The translations under genes were made by a program, and so were the position numbers. The notes beneath the pieces were generated by a model that did no database searches, was not told the origin of the DNA, and worked only from the letters and a program-made list of their open reading frames with translations. A stretch of 64,000 nt of DNA from Terrabacter sp. Root181 (GTDB lineage Bacteria; Actinomycetota; Actinomycetes; Actinomycetales; Dermatophilaceae), in NCBI RefSeq assembly GCF_001428505.1, contig NZ_LMHU01000011.1, forward strand, positions 1 through 64,000, given 5' to 3'. Each line of letters opens with the position of its first letter. Within the stretch, counting starts at the first letter, position 1. This document shows, piece after piece, positions 8,439-16,578 of this stretch.

Positions 8439-9815
8439 TCACAGGTCTGCAGTGCAGACCACGTCGGCCGTCAGCGGTTTCTGCCGCACGGTGGGTGGGA
8501 GTGCTCGCGCGACCTGCGTGGCGGCTGCTTGGGCTTCCCAAACGGCGCTTGGAAGGTCCGGAACGTCGCAGATCGTGGCGGTGACCATGCGTCCGGCGAG
8601 GGTGGCAGTCAGGCGTCGCGCGTCCGCGGTGGCGTGTCGCGCGTGGACGAAGAGAGCGTTGGAGTCGAGTAAACGGCTGGCCCATGTCGTAGCGGTGGGT
8701 GTCATACTCGCCAGGACGCTCGCGCCGCGCATCAGAGATTGGTACGTGGCTTCGGCATCCGGAGACGCTTGACGGGCCGGCCCGGTGATGGACGCCAGGC
8801 TCGAGTAGAGGTGGCGTGACGCGTCGACGTAGTCATGCGAGGGTGGCGCGCCTGTGGTGGTCTGCGACCATGCCTCGGCCGCACCCTGGAGGGCCACCGC
8901 CGATCGCCGGAGGCGTTCACGAACGTCTGACGTGGCAGACGTCGGCGTCGTGGCCCTCAGGACGGCGTTCAGCGCGGCGTAGAGATGCACGCCCTGCCTA
9001 TTGATGTCTCTGAGTACTTCGACGCTGGGGACGCGAGCACGAAGCTCCGCGCGGGTAGCTTTCGCCCACTGGTGGATCGCGAGATCAAGCCCCTGCGCGT
9101 CGGTGAGGATCTCCCGCGCGGGGGAGGGGGCCGCGACGTTCTGCAGCCCACTCAAGGGTGCGCCGTTCGGAAGTCGCTGGACCAAGGACGACGCGTACCG
9201 CGCGATAGCTAGGGGCCGGTCAGCGATGGCAGGGTCGCATGTGCCCAGGACGTGCGTTGCAGCAGCGCTGGCCACATCGAGGCACTCCTTCGCGATCGTC
9301 GCCGCCGACGCCGCCTGCAGCTCAGGAACGGCGGGGACCATCCTGTTGAGGACGAGGAGGTCGGTGAGGGCGCCGACCGTACACGCGAGTCGCGCGAGTG
9401 GGTGATCGTCGTCGCTCGGTGAGGGGTGGACGGGCCCGTTGAGCCCGAGCTCGCCTCTAGGGATGCGGTAGCCGGTGTCCGTGGGGGCTGCCAGCAGTGC
9501 GCCGGCCCGGATGCATTTCCTCGCTGCGGCTTCGCTGATCCCCAGGAACCGCGCGGCCTCGCGTGGCGTGTAATCGGGTTGGTCGCCTACGGGCTGGAGC
9601 GGCTGGGGATAGTCGCGGAACGCCCTGTGCAGCGCGACGGTGTGGGCGTCGGCGGGCGACCATCCGACGCGTGCGCTCACGAGCTCATGCAGCAGCCTGT
9701 AGATGCTCTGGTCGAACGACTCCCACCGCTGCCTGGACACGGGCTGACGGGATCGTTCGAGGTCGGCGAGTGTGAGACGCGCTCTCTCGAGCAGGTCAGT
9801 AGCGGTCGTCGTCAT
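8439..9815 (-). CDS. conjugative-element protein with excisionase-like HTH
   Basis: A 458-residue, mostly alpha-helical, Ala/Arg-rich protein. A MerR/excisionase-like helix-turn-helix is visible at about residues 82-118 (YTPREAARFLGISEAAARK, then AGALLAAPTDTGYRIPRGEL, the binding wing). The remaining about 330 residues have no recognised domain. It starts one base inside the stop of the upstream gene (TGATG at 9813-9817), so the two are translationally coupled at the distal end of the primase operon. A regulatory or DNA-binding role in the element is likely; the function of the long helical part is unknown. Confidence 0.6.
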   Translation of the reverse strand: MTTTATDLLERARLTLADLERSRQPVSRQRWESFDQSIYRLLHELVSARVGWSPADAHTVALHRAFRDYPQPLQPVGDQPDYTPREAARFLGISEAAARKCIRAGALLAAPTDTGYRIPRGELGLNGPVHPSPSDDDHPLARLACTVGALTDLLVLNRMVPAVPELQAASAATIAKECLDVASAAATHVLGTCDPAIADRPLAIARYASSLVQRLPNGAPLSGLQNVAAPSPAREILTDAQGLDLAIHQWAKATRAELRARVPSVEVLRDINRQGVHLYAALNAVLRATTPTSATSDVRERLRRSAVALQGAAEAWSQTTTGAPPSHDYVDASRHLYSSLASITGPARQASPDAEATYQSLMRGASVLASMTPTATTWASRLLDSNALFVHARHATADARRLTATLAGRMVTATICDVPDLPSAVWEAQAAATQVARALPPTVRQKPLTADVVCTADL

Positions 9816-10156
9816 CAGTGACGCGCCTTGACGGTGCTGTGCGGTCGCGCGTCGAGGTCTCGCGCGTTCTCCGCGAGGTCGAGGACGTGGGCGCGCCAGA
9901 ACGCGAGGTCGCTGGGCGACTCTTCGGCAGTCAGCTGGTCAAGCGCCTCGCCGGCTGACATCAGGTGGGCGTGCAGGTCCCTCACGGGAACGTTCGCAGT
10001 CGGTGGCATGGGGTCGAGGCCCGAGGCGATGAGCCGGATCGTCCCGGCCATGGCTGACCACGGGTCGAGCGGATTCCCCTGAGCGCGGTCCGCGGCGAGG
10101 TCGGAGGCCGCTTGCAGCTCGGCGGCGGCGGTCTCGAGGAGTGTCATGGATGGCAT
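9815..10156 (-). CDS. small helical hypothetical protein
   Basis: About 113 residues, entirely helical by composition (LLETAAAELQAASDLAADRA; LHAHLMSAGEALDQLTAEES), with no cysteine, membrane segment or signal peptide. An in-frame ATG at 10147 (MTLLET) is an alternative start. It lies between the primase gene (20 bases upstream) and the HTH gene it overlaps, in one minus-strand operon. Unknown function, probably element maintenance. Confidence 0.5.
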   Translation of the reverse strand: MPSMTLLETAAAELQAASDLAADRAQGNPLDPWSAMAGTIRLIASGLDPMPPTANVPVRDLHAHLMSAGEALDQLTAEESPSDLAFWRAHVLDLAENARDLDARPHSTVKARH

Positions 10157-10175
10157 GCTGTTCGAGGCTCCCGGT

Positions 10176-11624
10176 TCAGATCAGGGATGGGGTGACGGGG
10201 ATAAGTGGGGTAGCCCGGGTAGCTGTTGGCGGCTGGCGCATCGCGTCCTCGAGGGCTTTGGCGTAGGCGTCGCGCGGGTTCCAGCCGTGGCGGGTCATCT
10301 CTGACGTCGAGTCGCGCAGGAGTTGAGCGCGCTCGGTCGGTGGCAGCTGAGCAGCGAGCGCAGCGATCGTGTCCACGGCATCCCGGATGGGGTCGTCGAC
10401 GCGATCGAGCAACAGCTGGATCAGCTGTCGCCCAGGGACGACCGTGCTGAGGACTTCCAGATCGTGCGCGTTCCCGGGGCGAGCGAAGAGGTCGCCCAGT
10501 CCGTTCGGGCCTCGGGCGGCCAGCCAGTCGGCAGGATCGGACCCAGGCGGGAGTCGGCTGACCAGCACGGGGGCGCGCCGCTCGATGCAGGCGGCGTCGA
10601 GCCAACGAGTCGTGCCTTGCTGCCCGGCCGGGTCTCCGTCGAAAGCGATCCTCGGCGGCCTGTGTGTCATCGCCAGAACCTGCTCAACGTGGGTGGGCGA
10701 CACCGCGACTCCGTTGGTGGAGCAGACCGCGACGCGCGACGAGGCCTCGACGGCGGCGGCAGCGGCCGCCACGGCCAGGGCGTCGAGCGCTCCTTCGACG
10801 ACGAGCACCTGGGCGTCGGGAGCGAGTGGGGCGTGGGTCGGGCGGTAGAGGACCTCGGACTTGTCGAACACGGGCGTGTGCGTCGGGTTGCGGTACTTGG
10901 GCGCGGCGGGGTGGCCACTGATGTCCCGTCCGATGAAGCCGCGGATCTGGTTGCGGTCGTTCGTGATCGGGATGATGACTCGGTTGCGGTAGGTGTCGAT
11001 GAGGCGCCCGCCTCGGGTGCGCATGGCGAGGTCCATGCCGAGGAGCTCGTCGTCGTCGACGCCCTGGGAGCGGAGGTGATCGGTCAGGGACGACCAGCCG
11101 TGCGTGGCGTGGCCGACGAAGATCTGTCCCCCGAACGTGCGGGTGAGCGGTTCGAGGTCGATTCCGCGGCGGTGCTGCAGGTAGTGCGTGGCGAAGCCGG
11201 CGCCCACGGGCGTGGCGAAGTGTTCCCAGGCCAGCTGGTTAATCTCGAACGCGCGGCTAGAGGGGATGTCGGCAATGGCCGGTTCGGGGACGGCGCGGAG
11301 GTGGGGTCGAGGTCGGACTACGGACAGCGACCGCTCCCGGTACCGGTCCCCGTCGAGCTCAGCCACGGCTTCGAGGAAGCCCAGGTTGCGGGTGCGGCAG
11401 ACGAAGTCGATGACGTCGCCGCTGGCGCCGCACCCGAAGCAGTGGAACCGGTTCGGGACGCCGTCCACCGACAACGAGGGCGTCGCGTCGTCGTGGAAGG
11501 GGCAGCAGCCGACATAGCCGTGCCCGCGTTGGTGCAGCTCGATCCCGGCTGCCGCGACCACGTCCGCGAGTGGGTGCCGGGCGCGGACCTCCTCCACGTC
11601 GACGGAGCGTCGTTGGACGTTCAC
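10176..11624 (-). CDS. DnaG-like primase (CHC2 zinc finger + TOPRIM)
   Basis: A 482-residue protein starting at GTG 11624, coupled to the upstream gene by a GTGA overlap. A CHC2 zinc-binding domain has C41, H44, C62 and C65 (CCPFHDD; HCFGCGASGDVIDF). The middle is a catalytic-core-like region, and a TOPRIM part shows VLVVEGALDALAV (metal-binding Glu) and AFDGDPAGQQG. The family makes RNA primers for replication on single-stranded DNA. In conjugative elements it supports autonomous replication or lagging-strand synthesis after transfer. The C-terminus is shorter than chromosomal DnaG and lacks an obvious helicase-binding domain, consistent with an element-borne version. Confidence 0.85.
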   Translation of the reverse strand: MNVQRRSVDVEEVRARHPLADVVAAAGIELHQRGHGYVGCCPFHDDATPSLSVDGVPNRFHCFGCGASGDVIDFVCRTRNLGFLEAVAELDGDRYRERSLSVVRPRPHLRAVPEPAIADIPSSRAFEINQLAWEHFATPVGAGFATHYLQHRRGIDLEPLTRTFGGQIFVGHATHGWSSLTDHLRSQGVDDDELLGMDLAMRTRGGRLIDTYRNRVIIPITNDRNQIRGFIGRDISGHPAAPKYRNPTHTPVFDKSEVLYRPTHAPLAPDAQVLVVEGALDALAVAAAAAAVEASSRVAVCSTNGVAVSPTHVEQVLAMTHRPPRIAFDGDPAGQQGTTRWLDAACIERRAPVLVSRLPPGSDPADWLAARGPNGLGDLFARPGNAHDLEVLSTVVPGRQLIQLLLDRVDDPIRDAVDTIAALAAQLPPTERAQLLRDSTSEMTRHGWNPRDAYAKALEDAMRQPPTATRATPLIPVTPSLI

Positions 11625-12286
11625 AGCTGCGCCTCGACGACGTGAACGGTGTCCCGGTCGGCGGAGTCGAGCGCGGCGCCGTAGCCGGCGACGAGCTGGG
11701 CGAACGACTCGATGGACATGTGGATGTCGGTGTCCGTGGCGTGCGCGAAGGCGCGGTCGACGGCGGCGCGGGCAGCGGTCGGGGAGAGGACGGCATACTC
11801 CTGCCACGTCGGGTCGTAGGCGTAGAGCAGGCCGTGGGTGGCCGTGTCGCCGTCGAGCCGCAGGGAGATCCGCTGGTTGCTGCGCGGCCCCCAGCGCATG
11901 CCGTAGTCGCGGTCGATGCCTCGGATGTTGCGGTGCTGGGAGTCGAACGCCTTCGGCCCCGTCCATTCGATGGCCCACTTCGGGGGTGGCGCCGCAACCC
12001 CGTGGGCGTATCCCGCCGCGCGAAGGTCCGAGATCTCGCTGGCTCCGGCGTCCAGTGCCGTCGTGATGCGTTCGGCGATGGCGAAAGGGTCGTGCCCGAC
12101 GACCGGGGCCAGGAGCTGCCCGATGGCGTGGGCGTAGGCGTTGCGCTGACCGAGTCGGTACCAGTAGTCGATCGGGTCGTGCTCCTCGACGTTGCGGCTC
12201 GCGTTGCGAGCCAGGGCCAGGAGCTGGTCGACGGCTGCGTCCGACGTGGGCTCGATGGTTGGCGTGGGGTGCGCGTTGGCTGACAT
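11621..12286 (-). CDS. hypothetical protein of conjugative element
   Basis: 221 residues, soluble, with a helical N-terminus and a central segment of the form KWAIEWTGPKAFDSQHRNIR and GMRWGPRSNQRISLRLDGD that looks like beta-rich folding. I do not recognise the family. It lies immediately upstream of and overlaps the primase gene, so a role in replication or transfer preparation is plausible but unproven. Confidence 0.55.
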   Translation of the reverse strand: MSANAHPTPTIEPTSDAAVDQLLALARNASRNVEEHDPIDYWYRLGQRNAYAHAIGQLLAPVVGHDPFAIAERITTALDAGASEISDLRAAGYAHGVAAPPPKWAIEWTGPKAFDSQHRNIRGIDRDYGMRWGPRSNQRISLRLDGDTATHGLLYAYDPTWQEYAVLSPTAARAAVDRAFAHATDTDIHMSIESFAQLVAGYGAALDSADRDTVHVVEAQL

Positions 12287-12361
12287 GGCGGCCCTCCCGT
12301 GCGCGGGGCCCTCCCGCGCATCTGGAGGGAGGACAGTCCGCGGGGGACACCATGTGTCCGG

Positions 12362-12787
12362 TCAATCGGAGTGCCGCGCAGTGACTTTCGTTGCAGGCCA
12401 TGGTGCGATGAGATCGTCGCGGTGGCCGGCGACTGAGCACTGGGTCTTGCCCACGTGCTCGATCAGGATGATCTGCGCGTCGTGGAGGGCTCGGACGAAG
12501 TCCATGGCCGCGGCGGGGGAGGCGGTGTCGGCGTAGTCGGCGCGCTCGTGGTCGCGGAGCGCGGAGAGGATCTCGATGAGGGCGCCGTGCTGCGCCCAGC
12601 ACGGAGGGATGATGCGTGGCTCGACGGCGAAGCGGCGCACGAGGTGTCGCACCCACTCGTCGAGCTCCTGCATCCGGTCGCGGGATTCGTCCTCTGTGAG
12701 GGATGGCCAGTGCACGGGTCCCCGGAGTTGGCCGAAGGTCCGCTCGAACGGATCGGCACCGAAGTCCAGCGCTTCGTCGGTCGTCAC
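12362..12787 (-). CDS. hypothetical helical protein
   Basis: 141 residues from GTG 12787, which overlaps the stop of the HNH-like gene by four bases (GTGA). Sequence features: ELDEWVRHLVRRFAVEPRII, then PPCWAQHGALIEILSALRDH and a hydrophobic DAQIILIEHVGKTQCSV near the end. The composition resembles DUF4913-type actinobacterial plasmid proteins (a WCxxWWxHxE-like core), but I am not certain of that. Co-transcribed with the HNH and coupling-protein genes. Confidence 0.5.
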   Translation of the reverse strand: MTTDEALDFGADPFERTFGQLRGPVHWPSLTEDESRDRMQELDEWVRHLVRRFAVEPRIIPPCWAQHGALIEILSALRDHERADYADTASPAAAMDFVRALHDAQIILIEHVGKTQCSVAGHRDDLIAPWPATKVTARHSD

Positions 12788-13203
12788 GGAGCAGGACTGT
12801 GCGGGTGAGTGGGGTTGTCGTCGGCGCGGGCGGCCCGGGCCTGCCTCATGGAGGCGATGATCGCGGCCGTTGCCGTCGTGCGGTCTGAGCGCAGCCACGT
12901 CGGGTGGGCGTCGATGAGGGCGTGCAGCCTCTGGTGGTCGGGACGGCACAGGGGCACCAGGTCCTCGACCAGCTCGATGCCGAGACGTGCGTAGGTGGCG
13001 TGGTGCAGGTGCCCGGCTTTCAGGGTCCAGCGTCGACCGCAGACCAGGCACGATGGCTCCACGCCGGTGGCGGTCAGCCAAGCGGCATACCACTGCTTGC
13101 GCTTGTCGCTCCACACGCGGGAGTTGAGGTACGCGTCGTAGGCGGCTCGGCGGGCGCGCCGGGTCCGCCGGGCGGTGGGGTCAGGGACGGACGATGCTCG
13201 CAT
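12784..13203 (-). CDS. HNH-type endonuclease
   Basis: About 139 residues (ATG 13203; an upstream in-frame ATG at 13254 is less likely). The core is C-x2-C (SCLVCGRRW), then AGHLHHATYARLGIELVEDL, then VPLCRPDHQRLH. This is the zinc-bound HNH/HNHc pattern: paired cysteine knuckles around a GHxHH...DLxxLCxxxHxxxH nuclease motif. HNH enzymes cut DNA; in mobile elements they may act in defence or processing. It overlaps the coupling-protein stop by 23 bases and the downstream gene by 4, so it belongs to the transfer operon. Confidence 0.75.
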   Translation of the reverse strand: MRASSVPDPTARRTRRARRAAYDAYLNSRVWSDKRKQWYAAWLTATGVEPSCLVCGRRWTLKAGHLHHATYARLGIELVEDLVPLCRPDHQRLHALIDAHPTWLRSDRTTATAAIIASMRQARAARADDNPTHPHSPAP

Positions 13204-14938
13204 CTCGAATCCTCTGCTCGAGGTCCTTGCGGGCAGCAGTGAGGCTCTTGGCATCCTTGCGCTTGGTCCACGGGCTCATGGTTAGCGCGATCGGTGGCGC
13301 CGAGCGCATGAGGAGCACAGCGGACCCGAAGGGAAGGGTCCGGAGCTCGGCCGGCGTGAGGATCGGCACTTCGCTCGTGGAGGTCGACGTCGAGCGGCGC
13401 CCGTCATGGCCGGTGCTGCGGCTCGTGACGTCCTTGGGTCGGGTGCCGATGAGCTTGGACAGGTCGTCGAGGTCGCGTGCGTTGGACCCGCCGCCGAGGA
13501 TGAGCTTGACGATGGCGGCGTCCCAGATGGCCGACGCCGCGTGCTCGCCCCACACGGCTCGTGCTTGCGCCAGGGACTGGAGCACGACTGTCGTGGCGAT
13601 GCCGGAGCCGCCACCGTCGGACATGAGCGAGGTGAGCGAGGGGAGTGGGTAGTTCGCGGCCTCGTCGAGGATCATCGACAGGGGAGGGTCGAGGCGTGAG
13701 CCGGGCGAGCCGGCGGCCTTGCGCCGTGCGACCTCGAGGACGTCCTCGAGGAACGCGCCGACCAAGCCGGCGGTGGCGGCGGCGCCGGTGGAGGTGCCGA
13801 GCAGGTAGACGGTGCCGTTGTTGTCGAGGATGTGTGCCGGGTCGAGGTGCTCGCCCTGGGCGGGGGAGACGGCGTCGAGGACGCGAGGGTCGGCGAGTGC
13901 GGCGAAGGCGATGGAGACCATGGCCCAGACGGAGTCGCGCTGTCTGGGGTCGGCGCTGATGATGGAGTCGAGGCCTTGGTGCCACGCCTGTGCCGCCTTT
14001 GGGCTCGTGCTGAGGATCATGACCGCTTCGCGGGCATGGACCGCGGACAGCGACCACCGGTAGAGATCCGCCGCGTCGCACTCGCCCAGCGCAGCGGCGT
14101 GAAGAAGCGCGCGCACGGCCTGCTCGGCAGAGGACTGCCAGAAGTTCGCGTCCGTGGTGCCGGACGCCGCGCCTTTCGTCAGCGCCTTGGCGCGAATCAT
14201 CGCGACGTGCGGGTCCTCACAGCCGCGGATCGGTGACCATCGAGCTGTCGAAGGAACCCCGGGCGCGAGGCCTTGCGGATCAAAGACGGCCACCGGCCCG
14301 GCAGATTGCCGGGCGCGCAGTGTCGCTGTGATGTTGTCGGGACGGGTGCTCGTCGTCACCACCGCCCCAAGTGCGTCCAGGATGGCCGGGATGACGAGGT
14401 GCAGCCCCTTGCCGGAGCGAGGCGGCCCCAAGACGACGGTGGAGTCCTCGACCGTGACAAAGCACTTGATGCCGCTGCTGAGCCCGACCGCATGCGCGAC
14501 GTGATTGATGGATGCCGCGGCGATCGAGGGCCGCAGTGTCTGGATGCGAGCTTTGAGCCGACCTGCTCCCGCGGTACGAGCGATGTCCGAGTGGGTCGCC
14601 ATACCGGTGCGGTGGTGCCACGCCACCCGCTGAGTTCGGGCCCGGCTGGCCCGATGGATGGCGTAGGCCGCGCCTCCAGCCGCCAAACCGAGTGCGAACG
14701 CCAAGCACCAGAACTCAGGCGTGGAACCACCGCTATGGCCCCACGCGGCGCCTGGTTGATCGGGGTGCAGCAGAACAGATATGACTCCACCTGCGGAGAA
14801 CAGGGGAACCGGGCTGCTGTGGATCCACGCTTGCAGGGTGGCGGCCAGCCACAGCAGCCCGCTCATACCAAGAGCCGTCGCCAAGGCGCCGAGCGCAGCG
14901 GAGTCGCGCGCCGGCAAGGGCCGTGATGCGTCGGTCAT
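13181..14938 (-). CDS. type IV coupling protein (VirD4/TraG family)
   Basis: 585 residues. Two N-terminal membrane segments (about 15-37 and 75-95; LGALATALGMSGLLWLAATL, FWCLAFALGLAAGGAAYAIH) anchor a cytoplasmic hexameric ATPase. Walker A is VVLGPPRSGKGLHLVIP at about residue 168, preceding the family-typical TSTRPD. Walker B is LSMILDEAAN near 419, followed by a GGGSGIATTVVLQSLAQ motif. The enzyme recruits the relaxase-DNA complex to the type IV channel. It heads the minus-strand operon that runs down to the HTH gene at 8439. Confidence 0.9.
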   Translation of the reverse strand: MTDASRPLPARDSAALGALATALGMSGLLWLAATLQAWIHSSPVPLFSAGGVISVLLHPDQPGAAWGHSGGSTPEFWCLAFALGLAAGGAAYAIHRASRARTQRVAWHHRTGMATHSDIARTAGAGRLKARIQTLRPSIAAASINHVAHAVGLSSGIKCFVTVEDSTVVLGPPRSGKGLHLVIPAILDALGAVVTTSTRPDNITATLRARQSAGPVAVFDPQGLAPGVPSTARWSPIRGCEDPHVAMIRAKALTKGAASGTTDANFWQSSAEQAVRALLHAAALGECDAADLYRWSLSAVHAREAVMILSTSPKAAQAWHQGLDSIISADPRQRDSVWAMVSIAFAALADPRVLDAVSPAQGEHLDPAHILDNNGTVYLLGTSTGAAATAGLVGAFLEDVLEVARRKAAGSPGSRLDPPLSMILDEAANYPLPSLTSLMSDGGGSGIATTVVLQSLAQARAVWGEHAASAIWDAAIVKLILGGGSNARDLDDLSKLIGTRPKDVTSRSTGHDGRRSTSTSTSEVPILTPAELRTLPFGSAVLLMRSAPPIALTMSPWTKRKDAKSLTAARKDLEQRIRDASIVRP

Positions 14939-15144
14939 GAATCGCGTAGAGGCGGCAGGGGGGCACGATCGAAGGTGCGCCGTCGGCTGACGTAGTCGGC
15001 GAGCCGGTTTGGCGCAGTTCCACGCCTGCTGTCAGCCCGGGCGACTGACACCATCGCTGTCACGGGTAGGACTTGGAAGGGCGGCCTGTTGGCGTCACAC
15101 GAATTGCGGCCGGGCGCCGGGCGGCATGGGGCAGGCTGGATGAC
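14939..15144. promoter_or_regulatory. divergent intergenic region
   Basis: A 206-base spacer separates the divergent coupling-protein and ligase genes, so promoters for both must lie here or just within it. No clear sigma-70 hexamer pair or operator repeat was found by eye. Confidence 0.3.
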
Positions 15145-16098
15145 ATGCCTGTCGTGTCGTTGCGTGCACCGGTCGCGTTGGCCCGCCCCATTGATGACCT
15201 CACACCGCAGGGGGCTCAGAATCTGGTGTGGGAACCGAAGTGGGACGGCTATCGCGCGCTGGTAGGAGCAGGTCGCATCTATAGCCGGAACGGCACCAAC
15301 CTCACGCCCCTGTTCCCGGACCTCGCGCCAGTCCTGGCCGCGCGACTGCCCCAGGACCTGGTCTTGGACGGAGAGGTGATCGCGTGGGACCCGGTTGCCG
15401 GTCGCCTGGACTTCGAGGGGCTCCAGGCTCGGATGACAGCCGGTCGGCGGATCCGCGCCGTCGCCGCCCGTCGGCCGGCGCAGCTGGTTGTCTTCGACGT
15501 CCTCGCTGCCGGCGGAGAGGACCTGCGCGGCCGTCCGTTGCAGGAGCGGCGTGCTGTGCTCGAACATGCGCTAGGCACCATTGCCTCGCCCATCGTGCTG
15601 TGCCAGCAGACAGACGACCTGCTTCTGGCACGTGAATGGTTCGGCACACTGACCGCTGGTGGCGTTGAAGGTCTCGTCATCAAGGACGTCCTCAGCAGCT
15701 ATCCGACCACGGCGGGTCAACGAGTCTGGTGGAAGGTCAAGGCCAGGCGGACGCTTGACATGCTCGCGATCGGGTTCACTGGCGACGCGGCGTCACCCAC
15801 GGCATTGGTACTGGCCTTCCCAGGTGTCGTCGACGACGAGGACCAGCCAGCCACGGCCGGGTCGACGACCACATTGTCCAAAACCGTGGGCAGAGCCCTC
15901 ATGCCCTTGTTGCACCCGACTGGGGAGACGTTTCAGCGCACCTTCGCTTGGGGCTCAGCCGGACCCACGAGGGTGACGATCGTCGAACCATTCGTCGTCG
16001 AGGTAGAAGCAGACGCGTCCGCCGCCGAGGGCGTGCTCCGGCACGCGGTGCGGCTACACCGAGCCAGACCAGACATTGATCCCGCAGAAGCGATGTGA
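15145..16098 (+). CDS. ATP-dependent DNA ligase (LigC-like)
   Basis: 317 residues from ATG 15145. Nucleotidyltransferase motifs appear in order: EPKWDGYR (motif I, adenylated Lys), SRNGTNLT (Ia), LDGEVIAWD (III), GVEGLVIK (IV) and WWKVKARRTLD (V). A C-terminal OB-fold-sized segment (about 205-317) follows. The family seals nicks using ATP; actinobacterial relatives accompany non-homologous end-joining genes. Here there is no Ku or primase-polymerase partner; it is a lone cargo gene between the coupling protein and the RuBisCO-like operon. GC content matches the conjugation genes, unlike the next operon. Confidence 0.85.
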   Translation: MPVVSLRAPVALARPIDDLTPQGAQNLVWEPKWDGYRALVGAGRIYSRNGTNLTPLFPDLAPVLAARLPQDLVLDGEVIAWDPVAGRLDFEGLQARMTAGRRIRAVAARRPAQLVVFDVLAAGGEDLRGRPLQERRAVLEHALGTIASPIVLCQQTDDLLLAREWFGTLTAGGVEGLVIKDVLSSYPTTAGQRVWWKVKARRTLDMLAIGFTGDAASPTALVLAFPGVVDDEDQPATAGSTTTLSKTVGRALMPLLHPTGETFQRTFAWGSAGPTRVTIVEPFVVEVEADASAAEGVLRHAVRLHRARPDIDPAEAM

Positions 16099-16578
16099 CC
16101 GGGGCAAGGCAAACTTCATGAGCCGGCTCCCTGCAGCGCAGCAAATGTTCGCCGTAAATGCGCCATGAAGGGGCGAGCGCAGCCGCCTTCAACGCCGGCA
16201 TGAGCGCATTTAGGCCGTGGCAGCCGATGCGGCATCGGCGACGGCATCCCGGTACTGGGTCTCGTCGAGAGTGACAACCAGAAGGAGCCAGCCCACATAC
16301 GCAGCGAATCACTGGGCAGGATCCGGCCCCGCCTGACGCGCGAGTGTCCTTGGTCTGCATGGAGCACATTCTGTGGAGCCGGGTTGACATAATGCCTAGA
16401 CCGTCCGAAGTCTTCGGGCTCACGATGGCGGGACAAGAAAGAGAGAATTCGTGCGGTCGGGACCCCAGACGATGCAGCCACGCTTGGCGTCGTAGGCGGG
16501 TAGAGCCGCCAAGGGGGGCAATAGAGCTAAAGATCCTGTATAACCGATCCAACTCGTCACAACGGCAGGGGTGTGATC
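16099..16578. promoter_or_regulatory. upstream region of the RuBisCO-like operon
   Basis: No gene is recognisable in these 480 bases; the open frames look like shadows. GC content falls from left to right. TATAAC at 16539-16544 resembles a -10 element 35 bases before the GTG at 16579, but no good -35 hexamer sits at the right distance. AGGGG at 16567-16571 is the probable ribosome binding site for the GTG at 16579. Confidence 0.35.

Noticed and set aside
10323-11645. Long plus-strand open frame antisense to the primase
   Set aside because: It shadows the strongly supported primase; composition (Arg/Gly/Val-rich) is typical of antisense frames in high-GC DNA.
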